Notes: generated from the letters alone by a model not told the origin. Positions 13,201-21,228 are shown, counted from the stretch's first letter. The stretch: DNA of 64,000 bases from CAYFZO01 sp965226235 (GCA_965226235.1 OZ245335.1:1178001-1242000), one strand, 5' to 3'. Translations and numbers: made by a program.

Positions 13201-14055
13201 CTGCACGATCCTCACCTCAAGCGGCACAACTTCAACCACCGCGTTCGGTAGCGCGAGGGGTGACACGAATGCGGATAGCACTCCATCGGTCGCTTGCACG
13301 GACACCGTCAGCGTCACATCGACCTCGGTGCTTCTCTCCGTGAACTCGAACGGCTCCGCCATAACCCCCTCGCCGCTGTAGCCGAATACATCGACCGACA
13401 ATGTCTCACCCGCGGACAGCACCGGGTGACCCAACGGCGTCTCTATCCCCACCAGGCGCGCCGGCGCCGCTGTCGGAATACCCGCCACCGCCTGCACCTG
13501 CCGCGGTCCGAACCCGATGCCCCACGCGTCCAGACTGCCTATATCGTCAAGTGCATAGTCACCAACGGTCAGCACCCACTCGCCCCGCGATCCCGCTACA
13601 TCCAGGTGATCCTGCAACGTATAAATCGTCCTTATACCATCGTAGCTTCCATCTTCCATATTATGAAGAGACACTCTCGTCTCATCCGGCGCAATCAACC
13701 CAACAATCAGATCGCTCGGCTCTGGGTGCGTGATCGATACCATCACCCATGCCGAATCGATCGTGCTGTCCTCCACCACGTTGATCGTGCTACGCACCGA
13801 TTGAGTACGCGTATTGTCCGGAATTGCCACGCCCGGGCTGAAAAGCCGCGTGTAGGTAACCCCCGGGTCGCTTGACGCCTCACCCAGCTCCAGCCGGAAC
13901 CGCCGTGGCACGACCTCCACCGCCAGAGAAGTCGAAGCCACCCGTGTATCCGCAACCATGGAACCGCCCGACAACACCTCGCCTGACGCCTCCACCTTCC
14001 CCAGCTGCGGCCCAACTCCAGTCCTCGCCGCGATGCTCACCACCGTACTCGGCAT
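7252..14055 (-). CDS. Giant repeat protein, central segment (P-domains, beta-sandwich repeats, Calx-beta)
   Basis: This is a 2267-codon open segment with no signal peptide of its own. It contains four intact proprotein-convertase P-domains (about 13520-13850, 12440-12810, 11330-11700 and 7720-8060), recognised by IPD.., SxxNV..D..I.S..V.V.I.H, G.W.L.VGDY and G.L.AWGIGFG. Between them is a repeat of about 120 residues with ARVLAGG.TRVAVAL, VTLSA, VSIAAGT and VPRRFRLELGE. Two Calx-beta units lie near 9250-9600 and 8870-9250. The ATG at 14055 sits inside a repeat and is separated from the previous segment by a single-base frame change, so it is probably not an independent start. The 3' end (below 7330) runs into a scrambled P-domain. 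Confidence 0.7.
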   Translation of the reverse strand: MPSTVVSIAARTGVGPQLGKVEASGEVLSGGSMVADTRVASTSLAVEVVPRRFRLELGEASSDPGVTYTRLFSPGVAIPDNTRTQSVRSTINVVEDSTIDSAWVMVSITHPEPSDLIVGLIAPDETRVSLHNMEDGSYDGIRTIYTLQDHLDVAGSRGEWVLTVGDYALDDIGSLDAWGIGFGPRQVQAVAGIPTAAPARLVGIETPLGHPVLSAGETLSVDVFGYSGEGVMAEPFEFTERSTEVDVTLTVSVQATDGVLSAFVSPLALPNAVVEVVPLEVRIVQRLLTLVFKTSEGRALEAARVLAGGSTRVAVALQKPEQLLPGEEVQVTLSAMVVTTDVPGLTLTLTEDVPSTVVSIAAGTGFGPRLGEVEASGEVLSDDPMVADVPVVSASLAVEIVPRRFRLELGETSSDPGATYMRFFNSSVAIPDNTKDLSVHSMINVEEDSTIESAWVMVSITHPSRGQLRIALTRPDETRMLLRAHQHQSASDFSRDNIREVYTTRGDSLSSLVGAGSQGEWKLEVGDYYARGTGRLDTWGIGFGLRAPRQTVVRSISTEITARLVGVKTPLGAPVLSAGETLSVDVFGYSGEEGVTVEPFEFTEGSTEVDVTLTASAQATDGVLLAFVPPARLLKAVVEIVPLEVRLMRQLRLLTLEFKTPEGGMLPEARVLAGGTTRVAVALQNPGQLLPGEEVQVTLSAMGGVTTDVPGPTLTQMTSSAVVSIAAGTESGPLLGEVEASGEVLSSGSVVMDAGAVSASLAVEIVPRRFRLELGETSSDPGATYTRFLDSPVAIPDNTGDLSVHSVLNVVEDSTIESAWVMVSIMHPAQGNLRIALTAPDLTRVILHERSPRPSPEEESEFFRDYMREVYTTRGDSLSSLIGAGSQGEWKLEVGDYYPLQTGRLEAWGIGFGLRAPRQARVVAGISTAITARLVGVKTPLGAPTLSARETLNINLFGYSGEGEVTVEPFVFMEGSTEVDVTLTASAQATDGVLLAFVPPDRSPKEVVEIVPLDVRIIMRRLLTLEFKTPGGGALEVAQVLAGGETRVAVALQNPEDLRMNEVVRLTLSATTGTTVEPELTLTRRASSMVVTIAAGTEAGPLLEEVEASGEVLLDGSMVADAQVASASLAVEVVPRSFRLSVHGSGRVVAGSTTEVRVRVSGVDTPLGTGRLFAGETLQVHFVYKDGVGVSLLPVSLSVDSPASVATVTALPTATRGVLELTGSGLAKAMVEPTSLAIEVLPQEFRLEFTPPEIGMLAGTTETVNLSLTGASLLLPAERVVVELSLADDSTVRLVSMETLEFSALTPSHEVELEALAGDLGATTLSAVVTSSPTNLLGVDFVNGELAVNVIDSREFMWVFRSAETRVELSEVLIGAGGPARVLVSLEGVRGESLAAGEEVMAELTAPAGMTVSSLTLVVMSDDLSPVITLMADADAMSGELRLQTEEMPLPRVMVEQSAALPVRVVTGVLIEAAAPEVNEDDALGIVFTLTRQSDDLSSPLTVRVSVDEPRDGNRVLVEDAPYRASAVFEANSMTATLQLAVNDDTVWEPLRTTVMATVLPLPGEEYGPVLPLSASVQVLDNDIPAIRFRFVSLTGEVDEGDEYDTVEISVETLGDEPPHDEIRVDGHVQDHFSLRYFTRLESEDNAMQSADFVAFSTEVSISYAGFIFEEDRDVWSKVVPAPPVTIIDDAIAEGEETFRLFIRKIGSDDRIRWVSMAQATHKIRIIDNDIVSLSFLTAEDDPLAAASVLAGGMTEVELVLTNAESLDGVYADRVVVTLTTETVTVVGTDTVGVSDDVVSVTLTADEPSETLTIRAAAGETLEVGKITATGAVKLADADVATVGPVELDVTINPAPVQVLREFTFSFTTLDGAPLEIITPTVQILVGGSNSVRLVLDNPELLGMGEEFILNLVPPLPNGRVSSGQRTEVGDVVTFSTDVNSDVPLQTVTLGLTGRVELESDGEQVLHTRVVPVSLRVEFVPRRFRLSLSPAAGKFSRTERPNELIPDNTGMQSVHSFINVGDEITIESLAVRVEISHLDIGDLNVLLVSPEGAVVVLHDFVSGSAENLFETYTSLDHAGLAALVGAPAQGEWTLSVGDYVSGDTGTLEAWSLEINGFAPVLAGGSAAVTASLVAVETPLGTPQLFANETLEVALAYDDGTGVALSEQMVIFDAERTTVGVELTALLSATRGTLTAVAAGAISVNAEIAPAALPVEIAPRRFRLSLSGAPFGDAPFVGASRPVALIPDGQSVGAQCHHCARTKSRSNR

Positions 14056-14063
14056 CTCCTCCG

Positions 14064-16337
14064 TCAGAACGTCAGCGTCGGTCCAGGCACATCGGTGGTT
14101 ACCACCATCGCCGACAGCGTGACCTGCACCTCCTCGCCCCGCAGCAACTGTCCTGGATTTTGCAACGCCACCGCAACCCTGGTCGAGCCGCCAGCCAGCA
14201 CCCGAGCGGCCTCGAGCGCCCTGCCTTCCGACGTCTTGAACACCAGCGTGAGAAACCGCCGCATGATCCTCACCTCAAGCGGCAAAACTTCAACCACCGC
14301 GTTCGGTAGCGCGAAGGGTGACACGAACGCGGATAGCACTCCATCGGTCGCTTGCGCGGACGCCGTCAGCGTCACATCGATCTCGGTGCTTCCCTCCGTG
14401 AACTCGAACGGCTCCGCCATAACCCCCTCGCCGCTGTAGCCGAATACATCGACCGACAATGTCTCACCCGCGGACAGCACCGGGTGACCCAACGGCGTCG
14501 CTATCCCCGCCAGGCGCGCCGGCACCGCTGTCGGAATACCCGGCACCGCCTGCACCTGCCGCGGTCCGAACCCGATGCCCCACGCGTCCAGACTGCCTGT
14601 ATCTAGATTTAAATAGTCACCAATGGTCAGCACCCAAATGCCCTCCGAGTTTTTCCCAACCAGTGGACTCAGGCGATCCTGCAACGTATAAATCATCCTT
14701 ATACCATCGGAGCTTCCACCTTCCTTACCATGAAGAAACACTCTCGTCTCATCCGCATCCGGCGCAATCAACTCAACAATCAGATCGCTCGGCTCTGTGT
14801 GCGTGATCGATACCATCACCCATGCCGACTCGATCGTGCTGTCCTCCTCCACGTTGATCGTGCTGCGCACCGATTGAGTATTCGTACCGTCCGGAATTGC
14901 CACGCCCGGGCTGAAAAGCCGCGTGTAGGTAACCCCCGGGTCGCTTGACGCCTCACCCAGCTCCAGCCGGAACCGCCGTGGCACGACCTCCACCGCCAGA
15001 GAAGTCGAAACCACCCGTGTATCCGCAACCATGGAACCGCCCGACAACACCTCGCCTGACGCCTCCACCTTCCCCAGCCGCGACCTCGCTTGAGTCCCCG
15101 CCGCGATGCTCACCACCGCAGTCGACATCTCCATTGTCAGCAATGGCGGCTGATCGGTGGTTACCATCATCGCCGACAGCGTGACCCGCACCGCTTCGCC
15201 CGACAGCAACTGTCCAGGATTTTGCAACGCCACCGCAACCCTGGTCGAGCCGCCAGCCAGCACCCGAGCGGCCTCGAGCGCCCTGCCTTCCAGCGTCTCG
15301 AACCGTAGCCAAAACTCGCGCATCACCCGAACCGGCAACACCGCTTCCACCACGCGCGTGTCCTCCACTATCTCGCCACCCATCATCACTTTACCCGATG
15401 CCGTGAGCATGCCGCCCGCGCCGCCTGACGCGCCGATTACCACCCGCTCGCTCGACGACATCACCACCCGCTCGCTCGACGACATCGCCGCCGTCAACAC
15501 GAACATAACCTGCTCGATGCTCACCCCCGCCTGCTCGATGCTCACCCCCGTCGCCTCCAGCGTCACCGATACCTCCTCGCTGGACAGCAGCAATTCCGGG
15601 CGGGCAAGCATCACCGACACCTCGGTCGTGCCGCCCGCCAGCACCCGTACCTCTTCCAATGCTTCGCCTTCCGGCGTCGCAAACCGTAGCCCAAATTCGC
15701 GCATGATCCGCAACCGCAACTCGGCGGTTATAAACTCAACATTGAGCACCCCATGGTCGTCCGGCACCGACGCGCGCAACGCGGTGCCACTCACCTCGAC
15801 ATCCGTCGAAACCTTCAGCTCCACCACGTGACTCGGGGTAACCGAGCTGAACTCCAGCGATGCCGGCGTCACCAGCGTGGCCGGATGCATCGGAAGCAAC
15901 ACCACTGGCACCACGGCGTCTGCCGGCAACAGCGACGCATCCGGCAGCGTCAACCTCACCGTCACCTCCGCCGGCACTTCCGCGCCTACCGAGACCTTGA
16001 TCTCCGGCGGCACAAACGCCAGCGGAAACGACCGCGCCTCGATGCGCACCCCCAGCGGCGCCGGAGGAAACTCAACCGTCGCGTTCATCGGCGAGGCGAA
16101 TGGCACGAGCGCGAGCAACACTCCTTTGGTCGCTTCCGCAGACGCCGTCAGCGTCACATCGACCTTGGTGCTTCCCATCGGGAACCTGACTGACTCCACC
16201 TCGACCCCCACACCGCTGTATCCGAATCTGCCGACCGACCAGCTCTCGTGCTCGAACCATATCGGGTCACCCAACGGCGTCGGTATCCCCACCAGACGCG
16301 CCGTAACCACCGTGGAAGCGTCAGCCAGCACTCGCAC
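14064..16337 (-). CDS. Giant repeat protein, second segment (P-domain and beta-sandwich repeats)
   Basis: This is 757 codons from a GTG. Homologous sequence in the same frame extends up to about 16494, so the GTG is an artefact of ORF finding. It holds the tail of a P-domain repeat, several ARVLAGG/VTLSA-type repeats, a stretch with duplicated MSSSERVV and SIEQ motifs (about 15440-15560), and one complete P-domain at about 14590-14930. It ends with TLTF-stop where sister copies read TLTLTED; the next segment resumes nine bases later in another frame. It has the same composition (Val, Glu, Leu, Thr rich; few Lys or Cys) as the other segments. Confidence 0.65.
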   Translation of the reverse strand: MRVLADASTVVTARLVGIPTPLGDPIWFEHESWSVGRFGYSGVGVEVESVRFPMGSTKVDVTLTASAEATKGVLLALVPFASPMNATVEFPPAPLGVRIEARSFPLAFVPPEIKVSVGAEVPAEVTVRLTLPDASLLPADAVVPVVLLPMHPATLVTPASLEFSSVTPSHVVELKVSTDVEVSGTALRASVPDDHGVLNVEFITAELRLRIMREFGLRFATPEGEALEEVRVLAGGTTEVSVMLARPELLLSSEEVSVTLEATGVSIEQAGVSIEQVMFVLTAAMSSSERVVMSSSERVVIGASGGAGGMLTASGKVMMGGEIVEDTRVVEAVLPVRVMREFWLRFETLEGRALEAARVLAGGSTRVAVALQNPGQLLSGEAVRVTLSAMMVTTDQPPLLTMEMSTAVVSIAAGTQARSRLGKVEASGEVLSGGSMVADTRVVSTSLAVEVVPRRFRLELGEASSDPGVTYTRLFSPGVAIPDGTNTQSVRSTINVEEDSTIESAWVMVSITHTEPSDLIVELIAPDADETRVFLHGKEGGSSDGIRMIYTLQDRLSPLVGKNSEGIWVLTIGDYLNLDTGSLDAWGIGFGPRQVQAVPGIPTAVPARLAGIATPLGHPVLSAGETLSVDVFGYSGEGVMAEPFEFTEGSTEIDVTLTASAQATDGVLSAFVSPFALPNAVVEVLPLEVRIMRRFLTLVFKTSEGRALEAARVLAGGSTRVAVALQNPGQLLRGEEVQVTLSAMVVTTDVPGPTLTF

Positions 16338-16420
16338 ATGACGCGGCGCCCGTGAGTTGAACCCGATGCCCCATGCATCCAGCCTGCCTGGACCGGCAGA
16401 TGAACCAGAGTTATTAATTA

Positions 16421-16666
16421 TCAGTGTCCAGGTGCCCCGTGTGCTTCTCCCAATCGCACCACCCAGACCCGCATTAGTCTCCTCTGCGCCGCGCTGTAAA
16501 CCTTCCGTATATCACTGCTGGATCCGCCGCTCGAATCAATAAACCTATTATTCCCGCCCCCCTCCAGCGTAACACTTACCCCCCCCGGGGTTAGGGTTCC
16601 GACCGATACCATCAGCCATACCGAATCGATCCGGATGTCCCTCTCCACATTGATCGAGCTCATCAC
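16421..16666 (-). pseudogene. Bridging fragment of a P-domain between two frame changes
   Basis: The 81-codon reading carries the missing middle of a P-domain: SSINVERDIRIDSVWLMVSV, the Gly-rich loop, then DIRKVYSAAQRR. The N-terminal part of this domain is in the 16663-18723 frame, and the C-terminal part (RGTWTLI, GRLDAWGIGF) is in the frame of the 14064-16337 segment from about 16494 down. Two one-base changes about 180 bp apart therefore split one domain over three frames. The call rests on direct comparison with the intact P-domain at about 17800-18150. Confidence 0.7.
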
Positions 16667-18723
16667 CTCCTGCCGGCGCCCGCCGCAAGTTCCAGACCCG
16701 GGCTGCGAAACTCGTAGATACCCGTCCCCGGGTCGCTCGACACCTCGCCCAGCTCCAGCCGGAACCGTCGTGGCACGACCGCCAGCGCCAGGGAAGTCGG
16801 AACCACCCGCGTACCCGCAACCATGGAACCGCCCGACAACACCATGCCCGACGCCTCCACATTCCTCCGAGGCGACTCCACATCAACCGCCGCCGCTATG
16901 CTCACCGCCATACTCGATGCCATCTGCGTCAGCGTCGGTCCAGGCACATCGGTGGTGACTCCCATCCCCGACAGCGTGACCCGCACCGCCTCGCCAGGCA
17001 TCAAATCTTCGGGGTCCTGCAACGCCACCGCGACCCTGGTCGCGCCCCCCGCCAGTACCCGTGCCTCTGCCAGCGCCTCACCTTCCAGCGTCTCGAACCG
17101 CAGCCCAACCTCGCGCGTGATCCGCAACTGTAACTCGGCGTCGTCCGCAAACACAGCATCGGGCACCCCATGGTCCGTCGCCACCGACGCGCGCAACGCG
17201 ATGTCACTCACCCCGGCGTCCGTCAAAACCCTCACCTCCACCACGTAACTCGGGGTAGCCGAGCTGAACTCCAGCGACGTCGGCGTCAGCAGTTCCAGCC
17301 TGGAGGGATGCAACGGAGACAACGTCACCGGCACCACGGCGTCCTCCGGCAACAGCGACGCATCCGGCAGCGTCAACGTCACCGACGTCTCCACCGGCAC
17401 CTCCGCGCCCACCAGGATCTCGATCTCCGGCGGCATGAACGCCAGCGAGAACAACCGCCCCATGATCCTCACCCCCAGCGGCACAGCTTCAACCACCGTG
17501 ATCGGGGAGGGTGGCACGAACGCGAATAGCACTATACCGGTCGCGGTCGTTTGCACGGACACCGTCAGCGTCACATCGACCTCGGTGTTTCCCCCCGTGA
17601 ACTCGAATGGCTCCGCCACGACCCCCCCACCGCTGTATCCAAACTCGCTGACCGACAATCTCTCGCCTACGGACAATATCGAGTCACCCAACGGCGTCGA
17701 TATCCCCACCAGGCGCGCCGTAACCACCGTCGTAGCACCCGCCAATACCTGCACCTGCCGCGGCGCCTGCTGCCCGAAACCGATACCCCACGCATCCAGC
17801 TGGCCAACACCATCACCAGATCTATTGTCACCGACGGTCAGCTCCCAAATGCCCTCCGAGTTTTTCCCAACCAGTGGACCCAGGCGATCCTGCAACGTAT
17901 AAATCGCCCTTATATTCCTGAACCTTCTATTTTCCCTATTATGAAGAAACACTTTCGTCCCATCCGGCGCAATCAACTCAACACGCAGATACCTCAGGTT
18001 TGGGTGCGTGATCGATACCATCACCCATACCGAGTTGATCGTGCTGTCCTCCACCACGTTGATCGTGCTACGCACCGATTGAGTAGCCGTACCGTCCGGA
18101 ATTGCCACGCCCGGGCTGAAAAACCGCGTGTAGGTAGCCCCCGGGTCGCTCGACGCCTCACCCAGCTCCAGCCGGAACCGCCGTGGCACGACCTCCACCG
18201 CCAGGGAAGCCGAAACCACCTGTGCACCTATAACCGGAGAACCGTCTTCTACCGACAACACCACGCCCGACGCCTCCACCTCCCCTAACCGCGCCCCTAC
18301 ATCATCCAGCGCCGCTATGCTCACCACCGCACTCGATGTCATCTGCGTCAGCGTCAGTTCCGGCTGAACGGTGGTCCCCGTCGTCGCCGACAGCGTGACC
18401 CGCACCTCGTTGTTCATCTCCAATCTTTCGGGGTTTTGCAACGCCACCGCGACCTTGGCCGTACCGCCCCCCAGCACCTGTGCCGTACCGATCGGGATGC
18501 CTTCCAGCGTCCTGAACTCCAGTATCACCGGTTCGGGAAGAGACTGCGCCTGCCCGGCACAGGAGAACAGCGTCAGGAAAACAAGCGCGCCAAGCCCCCC
18601 GCCGAACGCACCCGGCCTGCTTCTGCCAGCAACGCGCCAAAATGTCGGCGGCACACGACCGAACCACGTGCGCCGATCGCTTATCGTTGATGCTTCGGTT
18701 GGCAAAATAGTGCGCTTTTCCAA
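16663..18723 (-). CDS. Giant repeat protein, N-terminal segment with signal sequence
   Basis: This is the 5' part of the giant gene. The first usable start is TTG at 18723; a GTG at about residue 24 would also work. The N-terminus is Arg-rich, then has a hydrophobic stretch (GALVFLTLFSCAG) and an AQA-like signal-peptidase site near residue 60, so the protein is exported. LFSC is a poor lipobox. After it come a beta-sandwich repeat (AQVLGGGTAKVAVAL), an intact P-domain (about 18150-17800), two divergent repeats with LPDASLLPEDAVV motifs, another ARVLAGG repeat and the first third of a second P-domain. No protease or other catalytic module precedes the P-domains. The gene's upstream region is only about 120 bp before an IS remnant. 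Confidence 0.7.
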   Translation of the reverse strand: MEKRTILPTEASTISDRRTWFGRVPPTFWRVAGRSRPGAFGGGLGALVFLTLFSCAGQAQSLPEPVILEFRTLEGIPIGTAQVLGGGTAKVAVALQNPERLEMNNEVRVTLSATTGTTVQPELTLTQMTSSAVVSIAALDDVGARLGEVEASGVVLSVEDGSPVIGAQVVSASLAVEVVPRRFRLELGEASSDPGATYTRFFSPGVAIPDGTATQSVRSTINVVEDSTINSVWVMVSITHPNLRYLRVELIAPDGTKVFLHNRENRRFRNIRAIYTLQDRLGPLVGKNSEGIWELTVGDNRSGDGVGQLDAWGIGFGQQAPRQVQVLAGATTVVTARLVGISTPLGDSILSVGERLSVSEFGYSGGGVVAEPFEFTGGNTEVDVTLTVSVQTTATGIVLFAFVPPSPITVVEAVPLGVRIMGRLFSLAFMPPEIEILVGAEVPVETSVTLTLPDASLLPEDAVVPVTLSPLHPSRLELLTPTSLEFSSATPSYVVEVRVLTDAGVSDIALRASVATDHGVPDAVFADDAELQLRITREVGLRFETLEGEALAEARVLAGGATRVAVALQDPEDLMPGEAVRVTLSGMGVTTDVPGPTLTQMASSMAVSIAAAVDVESPRRNVEASGMVLSGGSMVAGTRVVPTSLALAVVPRRFRLELGEVSSDPGTGIYEFRSPGLELAAGAGRR

Positions 18724-18847
18724 GAGAATAGCTTGCGTACCAGCAAAATGAATCCGTTGCGTTAGTACCCACGCTCAGTGTAGATCATACTACCAAAGTT
18801 TGTATGGGTTTGTATGCATCCACCACACAAGGACAGATCAGGCAGAT

Positions 18848-19003
18848 TGGTCCGCCCCGGACTCATCGGAGACAGTTTTATGTGGGTCATGCGGCTTGCG
18901 ATGACTCAGGGTTTTGATAATACATTAACTCATACTCAACTGGTGGTACGTCTCCGATTGGCTGCAGTAGTCGGCGTTTGTTAAACCAGTCCACCCAGGT
19001 TAG
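18848..19003 (-). pseudogene. IS3-family transposase C-terminal remnant with one IS end
   Basis: Reading from 19003 down to a TGA at 18887-18889 gives about 38 codons ending a DDE transposase: WVDWFNKRRLLQPIGDVPP, then VEYELMYYQ. This is the hallmark C-terminus of IS3-group OrfB proteins. Beyond the stop, 18848-18876 contains a GTCTCCGATGAGTCCGGGGCGG-like end resembling IS3-group termini. Nothing of the rest of the element is present before hemH, whose stop is 19 bp away, so this is a relic. Any promoter for the giant gene must lie between it and 18723 or inside it. Confidence 0.75.
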
Positions 19004-19021
19004 CCCCCCCTGCTGCCGGTT

Positions 19022-20029
19022 TCAGCGCAAGGCGGCCTGCGTAAGTTGTGCCAGACACTTGATGTGCCCGGCGCTGGCGTTGAGTGAAGGAATACGATGA
19101 AACCGCCTGCCGCCGGCTTCCAGGAAAAAATCCCGGTTTTGCATGCCGATCTCCTCGATGGTTTCCAGACAGTCTGCGGCAAAGCCAGGACAGAACACAT
19201 CCACGGACCGAATGCCTTGTCGCGCCAGCAAACGCAGGCTCTCGTCGGTATAGGGCTTAAGCCATTCGGCAAAACCGAAGCGTGATTGAAATGTAATCAG
19301 CCATTCACCCCACTCGAGGCCCAGTTCCTGCGCGATCAACCGCGCGGTCGTGTAACACTGGGACCGATACGGGTCGCCCATCTCTATATTTCTCTTCGGC
19401 AGACCGTGGAAGGAAAACAGTAGTTTCTCACCGCTTCCATGTTCGGAACGTGATTCGACAATCCTCTCGGCGCAGGCTTTTATATACAAGCCGTCATCAT
19501 GGTAACCATTGAGCAGGCGCAATTCCGGAACGTATCTTTGCTTGCCCAGTGCCCGGGCAAGGGCATCGAAGGTGGCGGCCGTCGTCGCTGCAGAATACTG
19601 GGGATAAGCAGGGATCACCACCAGACGTGTTACACCGGATCCGCATAGTTTTTCCAGAGCCGTAGCAATCGACGGCTGCCCGTAACACATCGCCATCTCC
19701 ACCTGGATCGAAATCAGGCCATGCTGCTTGAGCACTTGATCGAGCGCCTGTTGCTGTCGGCGGGTATAAACCAGCAAGGGCGAGCCTTCGGGCAACCATA
19801 TACTGCGATAAGCAGCAACAATGCGCCGGGGGCGGAAGGGCAATACCACGCCGTACAATATCGGCAACCACACCAGGCGAGGTATTTCGATCACTCTTGG
19901 ATCAGACAAAAACTCCTGCAGATAGCTTCTGATCGCCTTTGCCGTCGGCGCTTGCGGAGTACCAAGATTGACCAGCAACACGCCGTCACGAGTGCCGGCA
20001 GACAAACCACGCCGCTTGCTCATTGCCAT
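19022..20029 (-). CDS. hemH: Ferrochelatase (protoheme ferro-lyase)
   Basis: The enzyme inserts Fe2+ into protoporphyrin IX in the last step of heme synthesis. About 335 residues from ATG 20029 (a second ATG at 20023) match the family length; the open frame extends further upstream but that part lacks similarity and overlaps the HNH gene. Seen motifs are DGVLLVNLGTPQAPT at the N-terminus, YRSIW.PEGSPLL, the active-site FSFHGLPKRN, YRSQCY, and WLITFQSRFG.AEWL.PYT. A GGGAG element lies just upstream. The gene follows the HNH gene by 22 bp on the same strand and may be cotranscribed with it. Confidence 0.95.
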   Translation of the reverse strand: MAMSKRRGLSAGTRDGVLLVNLGTPQAPTAKAIRSYLQEFLSDPRVIEIPRLVWLPILYGVVLPFRPRRIVAAYRSIWLPEGSPLLVYTRRQQQALDQVLKQHGLISIQVEMAMCYGQPSIATALEKLCGSGVTRLVVIPAYPQYSAATTAATFDALARALGKQRYVPELRLLNGYHDDGLYIKACAERIVESRSEHGSGEKLLFSFHGLPKRNIEMGDPYRSQCYTTARLIAQELGLEWGEWLITFQSRFGFAEWLKPYTDESLRLLARQGIRSVDVFCPGFAADCLETIEEIGMQNRDFFLEAGGRRFHRIPSLNASAGHIKCLAQLTQAALR

Positions 20030-20051
20030 GGTCTCCCAGGCATGTGCACCC

Positions 20052-20639
20052 TCACTGTCTTCGGCGCAAGGGGCTGTTTCGCGGGAAATGCGTACGCAGG
20101 AACTCCATCTGATCAGCCAGGATACTGCGCGCCTGCAGGTATACATACTCGGCGTGCGTCGGCGTAAAGGGAATAGCAAGCAATTGCATGCCGGCTTGCT
20201 CTGGCGTACACCCTGCTTTTGCGTTGTTACAGCTTCTGCACGCGGTGACGACGTTTCTCCAGACATCCTCCCCACCGATGCTGAACGGAACAACGTGATC
20301 ACGTGACAGGTAGCGCTGATGAAAATGTCCGCCGCAGTACATGCACAGAAAAGCATCCCGTTTGAACAGTGCCAGATTGTTCAGAGGTGGCGTATAGCCT
20401 TTGTGCAGGACAGGGTTGTTGCCATAGGTCGCGATAATCGAGTTGACTTCAATCACGCTTTGCCTGCCACTCAACGCATTGATGCCGCCACGGACCTTGT
20501 AGTTGATACTGCCGCAGGTGTAAGCGACCTGTTCGGTGTAATAAAACCTGACGGCGTCCTGGTATCCAAGCCATTCAAGCGGCATGCTGGAAGCATCGGT
20601 CCTTAAAATCCACCGGCCAAGAACCTCAACGGAGACCAT
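20052..20639 (-). CDS. HNH endonuclease family protein
   Basis: About 195 residues from ATG 20639 (a TTG at 20675 is possible but less likely). The middle shows the HNH module: CMYCGG, then LSRDHVVPFSIGGEDVWRNVV, then CRSCNNAKAG. This gives two CxxC pairs for structural zinc and the DH...N catalytic core. The C-terminal part (FTPTHAEYVYL, ILADQMEFL) is typical of a compact chromosomal HNH family of proteobacteria whose substrate is unknown. There is no restriction-modification partner or phage gene next to it. It is likely cotranscribed with hemH. Confidence 0.85.
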   Translation of the reverse strand: MVSVEVLGRWILRTDASSMPLEWLGYQDAVRFYYTEQVAYTCGSINYKVRGGINALSGRQSVIEVNSIIATYGNNPVLHKGYTPPLNNLALFKRDAFLCMYCGGHFHQRYLSRDHVVPFSIGGEDVWRNVVTACRSCNNAKAGCTPEQAGMQLLAIPFTPTHAEYVYLQARSILADQMEFLRTHFPRNSPLRRRQ

Positions 20640-20869
20640 AGTAGTTACCAACCTTGAATAGTCACAGTAAAACAAGCATGAATTCTCGAAATACTACCTG
20701 AAAAATCGCTCAAAATCTCTTGTCCTCCCGGAAAGTAACCTGATATCACTACAAAATGATGACGAACATCATCCTATGGTCACTGCTGATTCGCCTTGTT
20801 CATGCTCGCCAGATACGACCAACAAAAATTTTCCGCCCGATACAGTGCCGATCACCCCTGAGGCAGCGG

Positions 20870-21228
20870 AGTAGTTTATTCACAACTGCGGTAAAACGCC
20901 CATTTCCCCACACAACTCTTTGATGTGCCTTTCCCAACTAGCTTGTTTAATAAATAACTATATGATTTAAGTATATTTTTATAAAGAACAAAATTTGTCC
21001 ACTGCAGAGAGAAACTTAGGTGGCAACTGGAAAAAGCAATGTTGATGACAAATAAACCACAGAGTTATCCACAGGAAATGTGGGAATCTCCGACCACTGG
21101 TCGTGTGTTTCATACCGCTGATCGGGTTTGGGACCCGATCTCGCGACCCGCGCCGAGGGCGGCGCAGTATCTGCCCCGCGGTGGACAATCATACCGGTAC
21201 GATCACCGGGTGGGATGGCTGTGGACAA
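20870..21228. other. DnaA-box cluster with AT-rich stretch, possible replication origin
   Basis: The roughly 560-bp gap between the HNH gene and bioC contains no convincing gene. It has DnaA-box-like 9-mers: TTATTCACA (20876-20884), TTCCCCACA (20904-20912), TTGTCCACT (20995-21003), a perfect TTATCCACA (21065-21073), and reverse-strand TTGTCCACC (21180-21188) and TTGTCCACA (21220-21228, inside the 3' end of bioC). Between them, 20938-20998 is strikingly AT-rich for this GC-rich region, like an unwinding element. GATC sites occur nearby. There is no dnaA, dnaN, gidA or rpmH in the window, so the setting is atypical and the call is an inference. Confidence 0.45.
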
